Shown here: positions 21,741-34,447 of the stretch, piece after piece
Position numbering within the stretch: the first letter of the stretch is position 1
How the letters are laid out: every line of letters begins with the position of its first letter
Assembly (NCBI GenBank): GCA_025667525.1
Contig: CM046881.1
Coordinates: forward strand, 497,199,627 to 497,263,626
Origin: Glebionis coronaria
Taxonomy: Eukaryota > Streptophyta > Magnoliopsida > Asterales > Asteraceae
DNA: 64,000 bases
Reading direction: 5' to 3'
Notes under the pieces: generated by a model
The model's input: the letters and a program-made list of their open reading frames with translations, nothing else
The model's database searches: none
Told to the model about the DNA's origin: nothing
Translations under genes and position numbers: made by a program

Positions 21741-24700
21741 ACACTCTCAAATTTCGTATCGGGTCAGCGGAAGGGTCAATAGAGTGTTACGGGATAGCAC
21801 AATAACTCCAATCATAGACAACGCATAAAAATGGTTGTACATGGTTTAACATACATTCATTCGAATAAAAGTTTTAAGTTTACAGCAGGTCCCCAAATTA
21901 CACTGTCATAAAGTTTACAGAACATAGATCGAATGAAAAAATTTATTATCTGGGCCATCAGAGTCGATCTCCATCCTATTTACCTTCAAGAACTTGAGAT
22001 AAAACATGCGAAAATCATATAAGCGAATGCCGAGTGAATTCATAGATTTAAAAAAAATCCGTTATATAAAACAGTCATAGAAATCAGAACACAAGTATAA
22101 TATCAGAAGTGAGTCCTCGTATTGCTAGTCAGGCAATATATATAAATCAAGTAATACATCTTAAACCGTCCGTGAGACCGTAGTCTCAATATTACCATTA
22201 TAGGTAAGATTATTATTTTGGATAATTGGATTATAGTGGATTATTATCAGCCGCATTACATTGCTACCTTACTATATCAAAGAACTGGCCTCGAACCCGA
22301 CAAACAATTTGCCCATCTAAGTTATCATGTCGTCACAAATATCACGCTATGTAAATCTTCTCATACATAAATTCGCTTACCACTCAAGGTGGCACGACGG
22401 GGATCAACCGTCACGGCGCGAACTGGGATGATCTTCCCCAAATAGTACTATTATATGCATAAGCGTCTACCAAATCCCGGTAGTTCACAATTCATGCTAA
22501 TGGCACTTTAAGTGACATAACCTAACTCATAATAATCCTTTACATCTCATTTATTGGGTCATAGCATCATTCAGGTCCATATCAATAAGTATACCATCGG
22601 GACTACTTGTGTTCTATTTTATCAAAAACTAGCATGTTATCTCCCTCGCGGGTTTACAAAACATTTTATAAAACATTTAAAAGAGTTCGAGGCTATGAAC
22701 TCACGTTGATTAGGAAAGGCGGGTTATCGGCGACGGTGCGTGCTTTAAACACAGAAACCTAGACAAATAATACTCGTCTTAGACTTTTGTCCAATAAATT
22801 TATAAAAAATAATGGCTATGTATATATATGATGATATTTTAAGTTTAATGATGATCAAGTGGGATTTTATATCTTTATTCAATATTAAAGTTGTTATGTG
22901 TTAGAAAATTTTTAGACTAGTTACACTAGTTTTACTTGTTTACATATTAAGGGCCAATAAGCCCATTAAAAGCCCAATGCATTATATTAGTCCATTTATA
23001 CTTTTAATACCAGACCTATACTCATATGTTGGGCCCAAGTGGGTTAAGCCCATGAGTTAGTCCATTAGTGTTTAGCCAAACTAGTTGGGTTAATAGTCCA
23101 ATAAGGCTACTTTGGCCCGTTAATGTCCATAAGTTATAAAGCTCGGGCTTTTATCGGTTTTTACTTGTAAAATGTACTTACATATCAGTAGATGAGTTAT
23201 AAAAAGTTTACATTAGACGGGTTCGACCGTCTAAGTTTTATTTGGCGAAAACGTTAATCTTTCGGTTTTAGCCGAAAAGACGTAAAACCTATATATAGTT
23301 TTATAACTTTAGAAAACATTTGAGTTTGTACTTTTATAATAATGTCATACTTGTTTATCATAGTATACAACTTATTTTATAAGTATTATCATAAGTTAGT
23401 GGGTTTTATATATGTATTTTATAATAATATTACTTGTGTGCTTAATTTATATTATATACTTTTATTTCCAAATCTGATTATCAAAATCACTTTCACCATT
23501 TTTGCCATATCTTGAGTTCTACAAGGAGAAAGAAGCTCAAATTTAGGCATCAAAAACTACATAATATGTGCTACAAATAACTCCTATTAGCTACTGCTCA
23601 TTCATCCTCTAAGTATCCCTAATAATTCGTCCAAAACAGACTATACATATTTGAACCTTAATAGTATTTTGATCATATCTTGCTCATTTTATTGATTCCA
23701 TTGAGTGACCAACTCTCCACATATGTAAAAATCATATATCTAACTGTATATTCAATAATCCAAGTCATTTATCAAGTTATCATACGGTTACTTACTGTTT
23801 TATACAGCCTATAATTTTAGTCAAGATTTTAACATCTTTACATGTAGATTTTAGTCTTTTTAACCAAATTTATCAACACAAGATCCCCATATAATACTTT
23901 GATCATCATTTATCATCATATACATACGGAGGTGGCAAAATGGGCGGGCGGGCGGGTACGGGCGGTGGGCTAAACGGGCAACGGGCTAAACGGGCGGCGA
24001 GCTAAACGGGTGCGGGCGAAACGTGCGGGGTAAACGGGCGCAAGCTAAAAAAGGGGAAAACATATAAAAACCTACAAATAAAAAATAAAAATACTTGTTT
24101 GAAGGTCGGGATAAAAAATTTAATAAAAATATTGGTCGAGTATACTAATTTGTATTTTACAAGTGCGCTAGTTAAGCCCATTTAGTTTCTTGCATATGCT
24201 CCCGTTTAGCTCATTCATTATAAAGAATGGGCAAAAAATGCCCCATCCTTTTATGAAAATGGGCAAAAAGTGCCCATATATGTCTAAATGGACAAGATTT
24301 GCCACCTCTATATACATATAAATTTATAAAAAAAAATACAAGATTACATTTACAAAATAACAAGGTAATAGAAGAAATGATCTTGTTACCAACCAAGATA
24401 GTGAAAAGTTAAGAACAAGACTTGGTTTTTGATAACCAATCTTATGATAAACCAAGAACACCTTCAAGATCACCCAAATATATGAACACCTTGAGAAAAA
24501 TCAGCCCTAGAATCCAAGGAAAACTTCTTTGTAGATGTTAGGATCACCTCAAATCAACAGGACTTCAAAAGGTTTTCATCTTGTGCAAGTTAAACACAAG
24601 ATTCATGGTAGAATTTTGTGGTGGTGCATGGACGGCAAAGGGAGGGTAGATAGAGAGAGTTGGAGTAGTTTGCATGTAGAAATGAATGTAGATAGTTTGT

Positions 24701-25171
24701 GATTTAGTTGTTTTAAGGTTTAGTGGTTTTGAGACAAAACTAAGGACAAGTGTCCTTAGTTTAGTTATAAAATGGACAGATCAAGGGGTGTGTTTGCTAA
24801 GCTTGGCCGCCCCTTAGTAGGGGTGGGGCAAGTGTTAACTTGTCTCATCCTCACTAATTTACGGGTACTCCTCGATTCTAGTTTCCTTGATTTTCGTGAC
24901 CTCGGATCGTTTTACGAAAAACGTTTTTATGAATTATGAATCAACGACACAAAACGAATCTAATAAAAATTGTCTCATCAAAAACGGAGTTCAAAAACGT
25001 TAATACGTAAACCTACGGTTTTCGGTTTAGTCGTAAATGACGTTAAATTATGCACGTAAGCCCTAATTTCACCCCGTAAATTGTGAGTTCATCAACCAAC
25101 ACAAAAATAAGTTTCAAAATAATATACCAGAAAATAATTTACTACCTGAAAAATGTTGGATTGTCACAACA
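21737..25171 (-). repeat. 3' LTR of element B
   Basis: On the minus strand it starts near 25171 (TGTTGTGACAATCC), after a short purine stretch, and ends GAGTGTTACA at 21737. It is collinear with the solo LTR S over most of its length (for example 25090-24950 against 49960-50100), though S has about 300 bp more at its 5' end. A MITE is inserted at 23927-24310. No supported gene in this 3.4 kb. Confidence 0.85.
23919..24318. mobile_element. hAT-type MITE with 8-bp target duplication
   Basis: A 384-bp insert (23927-24310) is bounded by perfect TATACATA copies at 23919-23926 and 24311-24318. The ends are inverted: CGGAGGTGGCAAA on the left against TAGAGGTGGCAAA on the right. The 8-bp duplication and AGAGGTGGCAAA-type ends are typical of plant hAT nonautonomous elements. 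The left half is a GC-rich run of CGGGCGGGCTAAA-like units, striking in AT-rich LTR. The solo LTR S lacks the insert at the matching place near 50740-50790. It has no coding capacity. Confidence 0.85.
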
Positions 25172-25188
25172 TATCCTCCTAAAATGGA

Positions 25189-26735
25189 TCAACGTCCTCG
25201 TGATCCATTTCGTCTTGATGTCCGTTTCTTATTGAAATCAAAGAGGTGTGGGTATTTCTTCCACATTTCATCCCCTCGTTCCCAATTAAATTCTTTTCCA
25301 CGCTTTGAATTCCACCGGATTTTGACGATAGGTATCCGACTTTGTTTAAGTTGCTTTACCTCACGATCCATAACCTCTACGGGCTCTTCGATAAAATGCA
25401 ACTTCTCATCAATTCGGACCTTATCCAACGAGATTTTCTCATCACACACTGCTAAACATTTCTTCAGATTAGATACATGGAATGTGTTGTGAACACCATG
25501 AGATAACTATAATTTGTAAGCTACCGGACCTACTCTAGATAAAATCTTAAAGGGTCCAATATAGCGGGGATTTAATTTCCCTCGCTTTCCAAATCTTATG
25601 ACTCCTTTCCATGGCGATACTTTCGACATCACACGGTCCCCCACTTCAAACTCCATCGGTTTCCGCCGCACATCCGCGTAACTTTTCTGTCTACTTCAGG
25701 CAGTCAACAGCCGATTCTTAATCTGAACTATCATCTCCATAGTCTTCCGGATCTATTCCGGTCCTGTGAGCTCCTACCATACAAAGCTTCAAACGGTGCA
25801 GCCTTAATACTAGCATGATAACTATTGTTATATGAAAAACTCTTCTAAAGGCAAATGTTTATCCCAATTCTTACCAAAATCTATCACACAAGCTCTCAAC
25901 ATATCTTCTAGTGTTTGTATTGTCCTTTCACTCTGCCCATCAGTTTAGGGGTGATAAGCAGTGCTCATGTCGAGATTCCTTCCCAAAGATCTTTAGAAGG
26001 ATTTCCAAAAATTCGATGCGAATCTAGGATCTCGATCAGAAATGATCGATACAGGCACTCCATGCTTACATACTACTTTCTCAAGATAAATACGAGTCAG
26101 CTTCTCTAGTGAGAACTGCTCTTTAACAGGAATGAAGTGAGCTGATTTGGTCAGTCTGTCGACAATGACCCAAATCGAGTTATTTCCAGAAGATGTTCTA
26201 GGAAGCTTAGTGATAAAGTCCATCGTGATTCGCTCCCACTTCCATTCATGAATCTTTGGTTGTTGAAGTAGTCCTGACAGCTTTTGATGTTTAGCTTTGA
26301 CTCTTGCACAAGTCAAACATTAAAGAACATACATAGCAATATCAGCTTTCATATTCAGCCACCAGTACAACTTCTTCAAATCATGATACATTTTATCAGA
26401 TCCAGGATGAATGGAATATTTAGATTTATGGGATTCCAACATAATCAAATCTCTTAAGCCTCCAAACTTAGGTATCCACATACGACCTCTTAAGCATTTC
26501 ACTCCATCAGCTCTAACCTCTAAAGGATCTCGTTCACCTCGAAACCCTTCATCAACAAAATTTTCTTTCTTACAGGCTTCTATTTGCGCATTTCTAATTT
26601 GCTCAGGCAAATTATTGTGCACAGTCAAGACTAGAGAACGTACCCTGATAGGCTCTCTATCTTTTCTACTTAATGCATCGGCAACAAAATTTGCTTTTCT
26701 TAGGTGATATTTTATATCACAATCATAATCACTTA
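25189..26735 (-). pseudogene. pol: Integrase with chromodomain of element B
   Basis: The zinc-finger His residues lie in the [12 protein letters not shown] segment near 26420; its Cys pair CLTC at about 26315 is preceded by a TAA. Catalytic residues are all kept: Asp in TMDF near 26225, Asp in SDRDPRF near 26030, Glu in GQSERTIQ near 25930. The C-terminal part (25840-25500) has several stops. The chromodomain follows as IVKIRWNSKRG...FNWE, ending in YPHLFDF (about 25330-25240). Confidence 0.87.
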
Positions 26736-27041
26736 ACAGTTATATCCATCTTCGTTGCCTCATATTCAATTCCTTTTGATCGAGAATATACTGTAGGCTT
26801 TTATGATCGGTGAACACCGTACACTTGGTGCCATACATATAATGTCTCCACAACCTAAGAGCAAAGACTACGGCTCCTAACTCAAGATCATGTGTAGTAT
26901 AATTCTCCTCATTCTTCCTTAATTGCCTAGAAGCATAATCTATCACCTTTTCTCGCTGCATCAAGACATCTCCATAACCTCTAAGAGATGCATCACAAAA
27001 TACTACAAAATCTTCACTTCCGTCGGGTAATGATAGAGTTG
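26736..27041 (-). pseudogene. pol: RNase H of element B
   Basis: Starts next to element D with the [10 protein letters not shown] block near 27000 and runs through [13 protein letters not shown] and [11 protein letters not shown] to QRRWI, where a stop occurs at 26740. It continues on the far side of element D at 40955. Confidence 0.85.
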
Positions 27042-27069
27042 GTGCATGTTAGGATGAATGATAGGATGA

Positions 27070-28818
27070 ATGGACACCGCTTACGAACTACAACTAATTG
27101 AAAAGGAAAAGATTTTATCTGAATATGACCGATTCTTGTCCCAAGTAATTTCGTGTGATGTGCTTACTACTGTAAATGTTAATTATTCGAATGAGATTAC
27201 ATCCGCTATGATTAATTGTGATGCTATAAATATATGTGATGATGTGTGTGATCTCTCTGTAAATGTTGCTGATACTGTAAATGAGGTAGTTAATCATTCT
27301 TGTCACGAATCTAACGCTGAGTTTTTAAAGATACAAGATTCTTACAATTTACTTTCAAAACGCTTTAATCAACTAGAAGAACATTGTATATCTTTAGAAC
27401 TGAAACAACAAACTCAAAATGAGGATCTTTTGATAACAAATAGTTGTGAAAACGGTGTTGAGACGAGTGACAAGATGATTGCAATAGTTAAGGCATTAGA
27501 GGAAGAGATTATGAGATTGAAGAGAGATGTGTCATCAAATGAAACACTAAAATTGGAACTAGAGGCTGCAGAGTCTAAAAACCAGGACTTAGGAATTAGA
27601 CTTTCGTCTATTCTAGGGGAGATGGATCGTGCAAGACAGGGAATGTCCAAACTTTATGGTTCACTAGAAGAACGCTTCGCTTTTAATGCGGCACAGCAAC
27701 AATTTTATGTTGAACAATTGAACCAAAAATGTGAGGAAATCTCTGACTTAAACATCCTGCTCATTGACAAAAACATGGTTTTGGCCGAGTTAAAGGAGAC
27801 ACTTCTTCTCACCCGACAAGAAGCTGTTGATAACTTCGCTACCAACTCTGCACCGTCCTCTAGTGCTCCAACAACCAAGTCAGTAGTGCTTTATAAGAAC
27901 CCGCTTCATAAGAGAAACCCGGTTACCTACGATGATTATATGAGGAATGCCATTAAGCATGTAGATCTTGTTAGGGATATTTTAGACGATCTTTATGCCT
28001 TAGATCCCTCAAGTAGCTACTATTATTCAGCCCATGAATATATTAAGCGAGTTGAATATTGCTTAGCTTATTTGCAATACATAGGTAAACCAGGTTCTGC
28101 ACTACTCACTAATAGACCCATTGCTGTAACTCCATTCAATAAGACCCCAGGAGCAAAACCGTCATTGGAACCATCAAGTAAGGCACCTTTAAAATCTGTT
28201 GCTAATGTTCCCACTTTGCCTTCTACAGGATTAAAAGAGACTACTAAGGCTAAAGGATCGCCACTCAAGAAAGATAAGATCAAGCCCTCCACTAGTAGTA
28301 CCAAAAAGAAGAAAGTAGAAGCTCACCATAGGAATGTTAGTTCAGTTTTAAATAAAAAGAATCATGTTAAGACTAAAAGCTCTGCGCCTGTGCAGAAGCC
28401 TAAACCATTCGTGAATTCTAATTTGAATTGTTGGAATTGTAATGAATGTATGTTTTCCCAACGTCATGATTTGCGTCTTATTGATCATGTGAATGAAATG
28501 AATGCCATTAGGAATAATCTTGAATGGAAGCCAACTGGTAGAACTCGTGCCCAAGTTGGATGGCAATGGCGTCCTACTGATAGGACCTTTACATTAGATG
28601 GAACAATGTGCCCTTTAACTAGGAATGCATCCATTGAGGTTAGGTCTGAGCGTCCTTTAGTTAGGCACGCTAGCACTTAAGTATGGAAACAGCACCCTTT
28701 AATTAGGTCAGCTCCCACTAAAGTGCCTATCAGTGAAGAAATACCACAGGATTTAAGCCAACTAGAATCTACACCACCAACTAGGAAGAAGAAGGCTAGG
28801 AAATCTAAGATACCTAAA
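27070..28818 (+). pseudogene. gag: gag C-terminal part of element D
   Basis: The open frame holds a charged coiled-coil region (residues about 90-250), a Ser/Lys-rich linker (about 350-450) and a Cys-containing tail. It corresponds to 19775-17324 of element E, not to the capsid end, so the N-terminal capsid and zinc knuckle are missing. ATG 27070 is only the first ATG after the deletion scar and probably not the original start. TAA at 28678-28680 is likely a later nonsense change because similar coding continues in frame to about 28840. Confidence 0.75.
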
Positions 28819-28909
28819 GTTAGCAAATCTAAGAATCTGTACCTGCTAATAACAAGGAACATTAAGATTCCGATACCTCTACATTGTCTTCGTGTGGTGA
28901 TATTTTCAG
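28819..28909 (+). other. Candidate gag-pro intron of element D
   Basis: The gag frame (frame 1) and protease frame (frame 2) disagree here. GTGATATTTTCAG ends at 28909, exactly at a codon boundary before the protease start. The donor is less sure; GTTAGC at 28819 is in phase 0 with gag. CTAAT at about 28846 could be the branch site. Confidence 0.4.
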
Positions 28910-30770
28910 GTGGTCCAAATCATCCTCTGGTATTTGGACTCCGGTTGTTCAAAGCATATGACCGGAGATCGCTCGATGCTCCGAAATTTCGTTAGAAAGT
29001 TTCTTGGAACGGTTAAATTCGGTAATGATCATATAGCAAAGATAATGGGGTATGGTGAATATCAGATTGGAAACGTTACGATTTCTAGGGTATACTATGT
29101 AGAATGTCTTGGTCATAACTTATTTTCAGTAGGACAGTTTTGTGATTCCAACCTAGAGGTTGCTTTTCGACAACACACTTGTTTCATCCGCAACTTGGAA
29201 GGAAAAGACTTGTTGAAGGGATCTCGTGGTGCAAATCTTTATACGTTGTCCCTACAAGACATGATGGCCGCCTCTCCAGTATGTCTTCTCTCTAAAGCAT
29301 CTAAGACCAAGTCATGGTTATGGCATCACAGATTATCTCATCTCAACTTTGATGCCATTAATCATCTGGCTAAAAACGAATTAGTTCGTGGTCTTCCAAA
29401 GCTCAAATTTCACAAGGACCATTTATGTTCCGCGTGTTCCAGGGGGAAAAGTACCAAGAAATCATATAAGCCCAAAGCTGAAGACACCAATCAAGAAAAA
29501 CTTCATCTATTACATATGGATCTTTGTGGGTCAATGAGAACTGAAAGTGTGAGCGGTAAGAAATTCATTCTCGTTATTGTGGATGATTTCTCCAGGTTTA
29601 CATGGGTTAGATTTCTACGTACAAAGGATGAAGCACCGAAGGCTATCATCATTTTTCTGAAATTCATTCAGGTACGTTTGAATACTACTGTCCGCCGTAT
29701 TCGTACAGACAATGGAACAGAGTTCGTCAACCAGACTCTTCGTGATTATTATGAAGGAGTTGGTATCTCACATGAAACATCCGCTGCACGTACTCCACAA
29801 CAAAACGGTGTCGTTGAAAGACGGAATCGTACGCTTATGGAAGCTGCTAGGACTATGCTGATTTATGCGAATGCTCCATTGTTCTTGTGGGCAGAAGCTA
29901 TATCTACTGCATGTTTCACCCAAAACCGTTCTATCATTCGGAAACGCCATGGAAAAACACCTTAAGAGCTTCTACATGACCGTAAACCCGATGTTTCATT
30001 CTTTCATGTGTTTGGTGCTCTTTGTTATCCAAACATTAATAGTGAGAACTTGGGCAAACTTCAACCAAAAGCCGATATAGGTATTTTCATTGGTTACTCA
30101 CCCTCCAAGAAAGCATACCGAATTTACAACCGTCGTCTTGGTAAGATTGTAGAAACTATGGACGCAGATTTCGATGAGCTGACAGCAATGGCTTCTGAGC
30201 AACGCAGCTCTGAACCCGCGCTTCATGAGATGGGAACCGGTGCTATTAGTTCCGGATTAGTTCCTAATAATCCTACTTCTACATCATTTTTACCACCAAC
30301 AAGGCCCGAGTGGGATAAACTGTTTCAACCGTTGTTTGATGAATTCTTCGATCCCCCGACTGATGAAGTTCCAGCACCTGTAGTGATCGCTCCAATCCGT
30401 GAAGTGGTTGCTCAAGCTAATGAAGCTTTATCTAATGCATCTTCAATTAACATTGAACCGGATGCACCTTTACCAAGTGATTCTCAAACTACACCTGAAT
30501 CGTCACCCTTACTTGTGCCTAATGATGTGGAAGAGGATTCTATTGATCATGATTTAGAATATGCTCACCTGCAAGAGCTTCCTTTCTTTGGTGTAGCGAT
30601 ACCTGAAAACCCTTCAGCCGCGTCTACCTCAGAAGAAGCTCCTTCTATTGTTCACTCCAGACCACCTAGGATTGAAAAACATAGCACCAAATGGACAAAA
30701 GATCACCCAATTAGGAATGTCATTGGTAATCTCGATCGACCAGTCTCTACACGCCACAATTACAAGAGAG
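28910..30770 (+). pseudogene. pol: Protease and integrase of element D
   Basis: Protease core LDSGCSKHMTG lies at about 28932-28964. The zinc finger is WHHRLSH...CSACSRGK (about 29322-29450). The integrase core has MDLCG near 29518, RTDNGTEF near 29703 and the Glu of VVERRNRT near 29815, so the triad is kept. A TAA at 29963-29965 and a one-base shift near 30768 break it. A WTKDHPI motif near 30693 precedes RT. Confidence 0.9.
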
Positions 30771-32376
30771 TGCACTCTATTGCTACTTTGATGCATTTCT
30801 CTCTGAAGTTGAACCTAAAAATTGGAAGCAGGCTATGACTCAATCATCTTGGATTGAAGCCATGCAGGAGGAACTAAATGAATTCCAAAGACTTGAAGTA
30901 TGGGAATTAGTTCCTCTCCCTGACAAGGTTAACATCCTTACTTTGTTGTGGGTTTATAAGGTTAAACTTGATGAGATGGGTGCAGTATTGAAGAATAAGG
31001 CTAGATTGGTCGCTAGAGGATATAAACAAGCCTTGGGTATAGACTTTGAAGAATCTTTTGCTCCTGTTGCGAGATTGGAGGCTATTAGACTATTCCTTGC
31101 GTATGCTGCTCATATGAACATGATCGTCTATCAAATGGATGTGAAGACGGCATTTTTGAACGGTGAACTAAGGGAAGAAGTCTATGTTAGTCAGCCGGAT
31201 GGGTTCGTTAGCACGGAGTTTCCTAATCATGTGTACAAGCTTAAGAAGGCTCTCTATGGGTTGAAACAAGCTCCACGTGCGTGGTATGATCTCCTTTCAA
31301 CATATCTCATCTCGGAAGGCTTCTTATAAGGCAAGGTGGACCCCACTCTATTCACTCTCAAGGAGGACAATGACATGATTCTGGTACAAATTTATGTTGA
31401 TGATATAATATTTGCTGCCACTAACATAGACTTGTCAAATCGCTTTGAGAAGATAATGTCCACACGCTTTCAGATGTCAATGATGGGAAAAATTTCATTT
31501 TTCTTAGGATTACAAATTTCTCAGAATCCCAGAGGCATCTTTATTAATCAATCCAAATATGCTCTAGAATCTTTAAAGAAATATAACTTTGAAAATTGTG
31601 ACCCCGTGGACACTTCAATGGTGGAGAAATCCAAGTTAGATGAAGATAGGAATGGGACTATTGTCGATCCAAAACTTTACCGTGGGATGATCGGCACCCT
31701 TCTCTATCTGACTGCTAGCAGGCCTGATTTGCAATTTGCTGTATGCATGTGTGCCCGGTATCAGGCTCGGCCTACCGAAAAGCACCTACATGTTGTGAAA
31801 AGGATCTTTCGGTATCTAAAAGGAACACTTCATCGTGGTCTATGGTATCCGAAAGATTCCTCTATTGCTTTAATATCATACACAGATGCCGATCATGCTG
31901 GGTGTCAAGACACGAGGCGTAGCACTTCTGGATCTGTGCAACTCCTTGGAGACAGATTGATCAGTTGGTCTTCAAAAAGGCAGAAAAGCGTTGCAATTTC
32001 TAGCACGGAGGCTGAATACATCGCCATGTCCGGTTGTTGTGCTCAAGTCCTTTGGATAAGATCACAATTAACTGACTACAGTTTGGGATTCAACAAAATC
32101 CCGATGTATTGTGACAACAAGAGCGCCATTGCCCTTTGCTGCAACTATGTTCAACACTCCCGGGCCAAGCACATAGACATTCGCTACCATTTCATTAAAG
32201 AGCAGGTGGAGAACGGAGTGATCGAGCTGTATTTTGTCACTACTGAGTATCAGCTGGCAGATATGTTCACCAAAGCCTTAGATCGAGGACGAATCGAGTT
32301 TTTGATCGACAAGCTTGGCATGAAATCATTCACTCCAGCGACTCTCAAAGAATTGGCAGAAGAATCAGCTGAATAG
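30771..32376 (+). pseudogene. pol: RT-RNase H of element D
   Basis: The copia RT begins with [13 protein letters not shown] near 30847, then [12 protein letters not shown] near 31130, LKQAPRAWY near 31262 and an intact IYVDDIIFA near 31390. RNase H has DADHAGCQDT near 31887, STEAEYIAM near 32003 and YCDNKSAIA near 32109, ending at a natural stop at 32374-32376. One TAA at 31327-31329 splits RT. Otherwise it is well preserved. Confidence 0.92.
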
Positions 32377-32439
32377 TGGTGGTAAACTATTCAGGCGTAT
32401 CCTTTGTTCGTGATCATGTATATTATCGTATATATATAA

Positions 32440-32590
32440 ACCACAAAAGAAAAATACAAAAATATAAAACCAAGAAAATCCATAAAAAATATAAAACCTA
32501 GAAAAACCATAAAAATATAAAACCTAGAAAAACCATAAAAAATATAAAACCTAGAAAAACCATAAAAATTATAAAATCAAGAAAAACCAA
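32440..32590. repeat. 28-bp tandem repeat in spacer of D
   Basis: About five copies of ATATAAAACCTAGAAAAACC plus a CATAAAAA tail. They lie just downstream of the pol stop. Confidence 0.8.
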
Positions 32591-33360
32591 AAATATTTTT
32601 CGTTTTTAAATCGGGCATGTCTTTTAGTACGGTAATATTTATGGCTTTAGAAATGTCGATCAATATTGAGACGGCGCCATAAATAGAGTCCGTATAAAAG
32701 TTGTACATTTTTAAAACATGCCCATTATGGCTTGTAGTTATTTCAGACTGCAACCCGGTTTTCGCATTAAAGTCACGTATTTCTTTGGAAAACGTTGGCT
32801 CACAACGGGAATTAATTTTCTCGGGCATGATTTACAAGCCAAATCATGCAAAGGGATCAAGTTTACTTTATAACTTGGTCTAACACGAGTTAGTGTACGT
32901 CTCAGTGCATTAATTTGTCTAAATAAGAGAAATCTTTTTGCCACCACGAATCAATCTTTTCAAGATATTAATTGAAAATGTTTTTCATCATCATGTGCCT
33001 GGTTAAACAATGACTACAGCTCTTTAAATAGAAAACGGGTCATCGTTTAAGGGGGATAAAATGTTAAATCATCTTTCACATAAAAAAGATCTTCAAAAGT
33101 TTTCAAGGAAACTCAAAAAGCTCAATGGTTAATGGTTGGATTGCTTTGGCGTTTGTCTTGTTGTTGCTTGTAAGCTTGTCATGAATAGTTAAGTTTTGTG
33201 TGTGTGTTAAGATAGATTAATGAATTAAGGTTCGGGAAAGTTAACATAAGATAGGTTCAAAAGTGACAAGAATTAAAACTTGAAAAACAAAAGTATTTTG
33301 ATTGAAGAAAAAGGAAAAGTTGAGGGGTTTGATTTGACAAAGTATCAAACCTGTTAAATG
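32591..33360 (+). other. Noncoding spacer of element D
   Basis: Between the pol stop and the extra ORF. Small ORFs here show no recognisable features. Confidence 0.5.
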
Positions 33361-33387
33361 TTTGACCTTATCAAACATCACCCCCAA

Positions 33388-33411
33388 CCCCCCCCCCCCC
33401 CCCCCCCCCCC
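33388..33411. repeat. Homopolymer of 24 C
   Basis: Preceded by CCCCCAA. It makes a G-run on the minus strand. The exact length may be an assembly estimate. Confidence 0.8.
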
Positions 33412-33749
33412 GTTCTTCTTTCTTTCTCCTTTCTGTTTCCTTTGCCCGCCATTGATACACTCACACAAACTCAACAAACACAAACGAAATCATCTATTTT
33501 CCGTGAAACAAACTTCAAGATCTTCAAAAAGGTATACAAAATCGGTTTAAACATTCATGCAATTCAATTTAATTACCTATTTTTAATTGGAATCAATCGA
33601 ATTAAGTTTCTGCTTAAATTAGGGTTTAATTAATTGGGGGTTTTGCCTGGGATTGATTCGGAATAGAACAAAATGAACTGATATGGCCTTTAGAACACTG
33701 GAATCAACCGAATTCGTGCTTAATTAGAAAAATCATAAGTGTTTAAACA

Positions 33750-34310
33750 TTCCGAATAGGATGATCTTTCCGAATAAGGCACTTATTCCGCATAGAATGA
33801 ACATTCCGAATAAGAAGTTTTATTCCGCATAGACTAATCTTTCCGAATAAGAGTTTTTATTCCGCATAGAGATGATCTTTCCGAATAAGGCACTTATTCC
33901 GCATAGAATGGACATTCCGAATAAGAAGTTTTATTCGGCATAGACTAATCTTTCCGAATAAGAGTTTTTATTCCGCATAGAGTAATCTTTCCGAATAAGA
34001 GTTTTTATTCCGCATAGAGTAATCTTTCCGAATAGGAATTTTATTCCGCATAGAGTAATCTTTCTGAATAGAAATTTTATTCCGCATAGATTGATCTTTC
34101 CGAATAGAAATTTTATTCCGCATGGACTAATCTTTCCGAATAGAAATTTTATTCCGCATGGACTGATCTTTCCGAATAGACCGTTTATTCCGCATAGAAT
34201 AATTATTCCGAGTAGATGTTTATTCCGCATAGGATAATTATTCCGCATAGAATGTTTATTCAGCGTAGACATGTTTATTCCGGATAGAGGTTTATGCTGT
34301 ATTATATGCT
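33750..34310. repeat. TTCCGAATA / ATTCCGCATAG satellite-like array
   Basis: About sixteen units of 30-37 bp alternate TTCCGAATA(AG) and TTATTCCGCATAG. The first six units form a higher-order pair: a three-unit block of about 105 bp at 33761 repeats at about 33866. The minus ORF at 33931-34272 is a shadow of these repeats. Confidence 0.9.
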
Positions 34311-34447
34311 TATTCTGGATAGAAGATGTTTGAGTGTTTTTTACAAGCTTAAGGGATTAGGTCATATGTTCAATGCTTAGGTTTAAAATCATAATGATAT
34401 TCATATTTGTATGTTTCAACCTTTGTGTTTTATCTTAAGCAGAGAGG

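Noticed and set aside
25184..25492. 102-codon plus ORF
   Set aside because: Antisense of the element B chromodomain and integrase tail, which has clear protein motifs on the minus strand.
33931..34272. 113-codon minus ORF with repeated GIKFLFGKI-like peptides
   Set aside because: It is a translation of the TTCCGAATA/ATTCCGCATAG array on the opposite strand; the peptide repeat only mirrors the DNA repeat.
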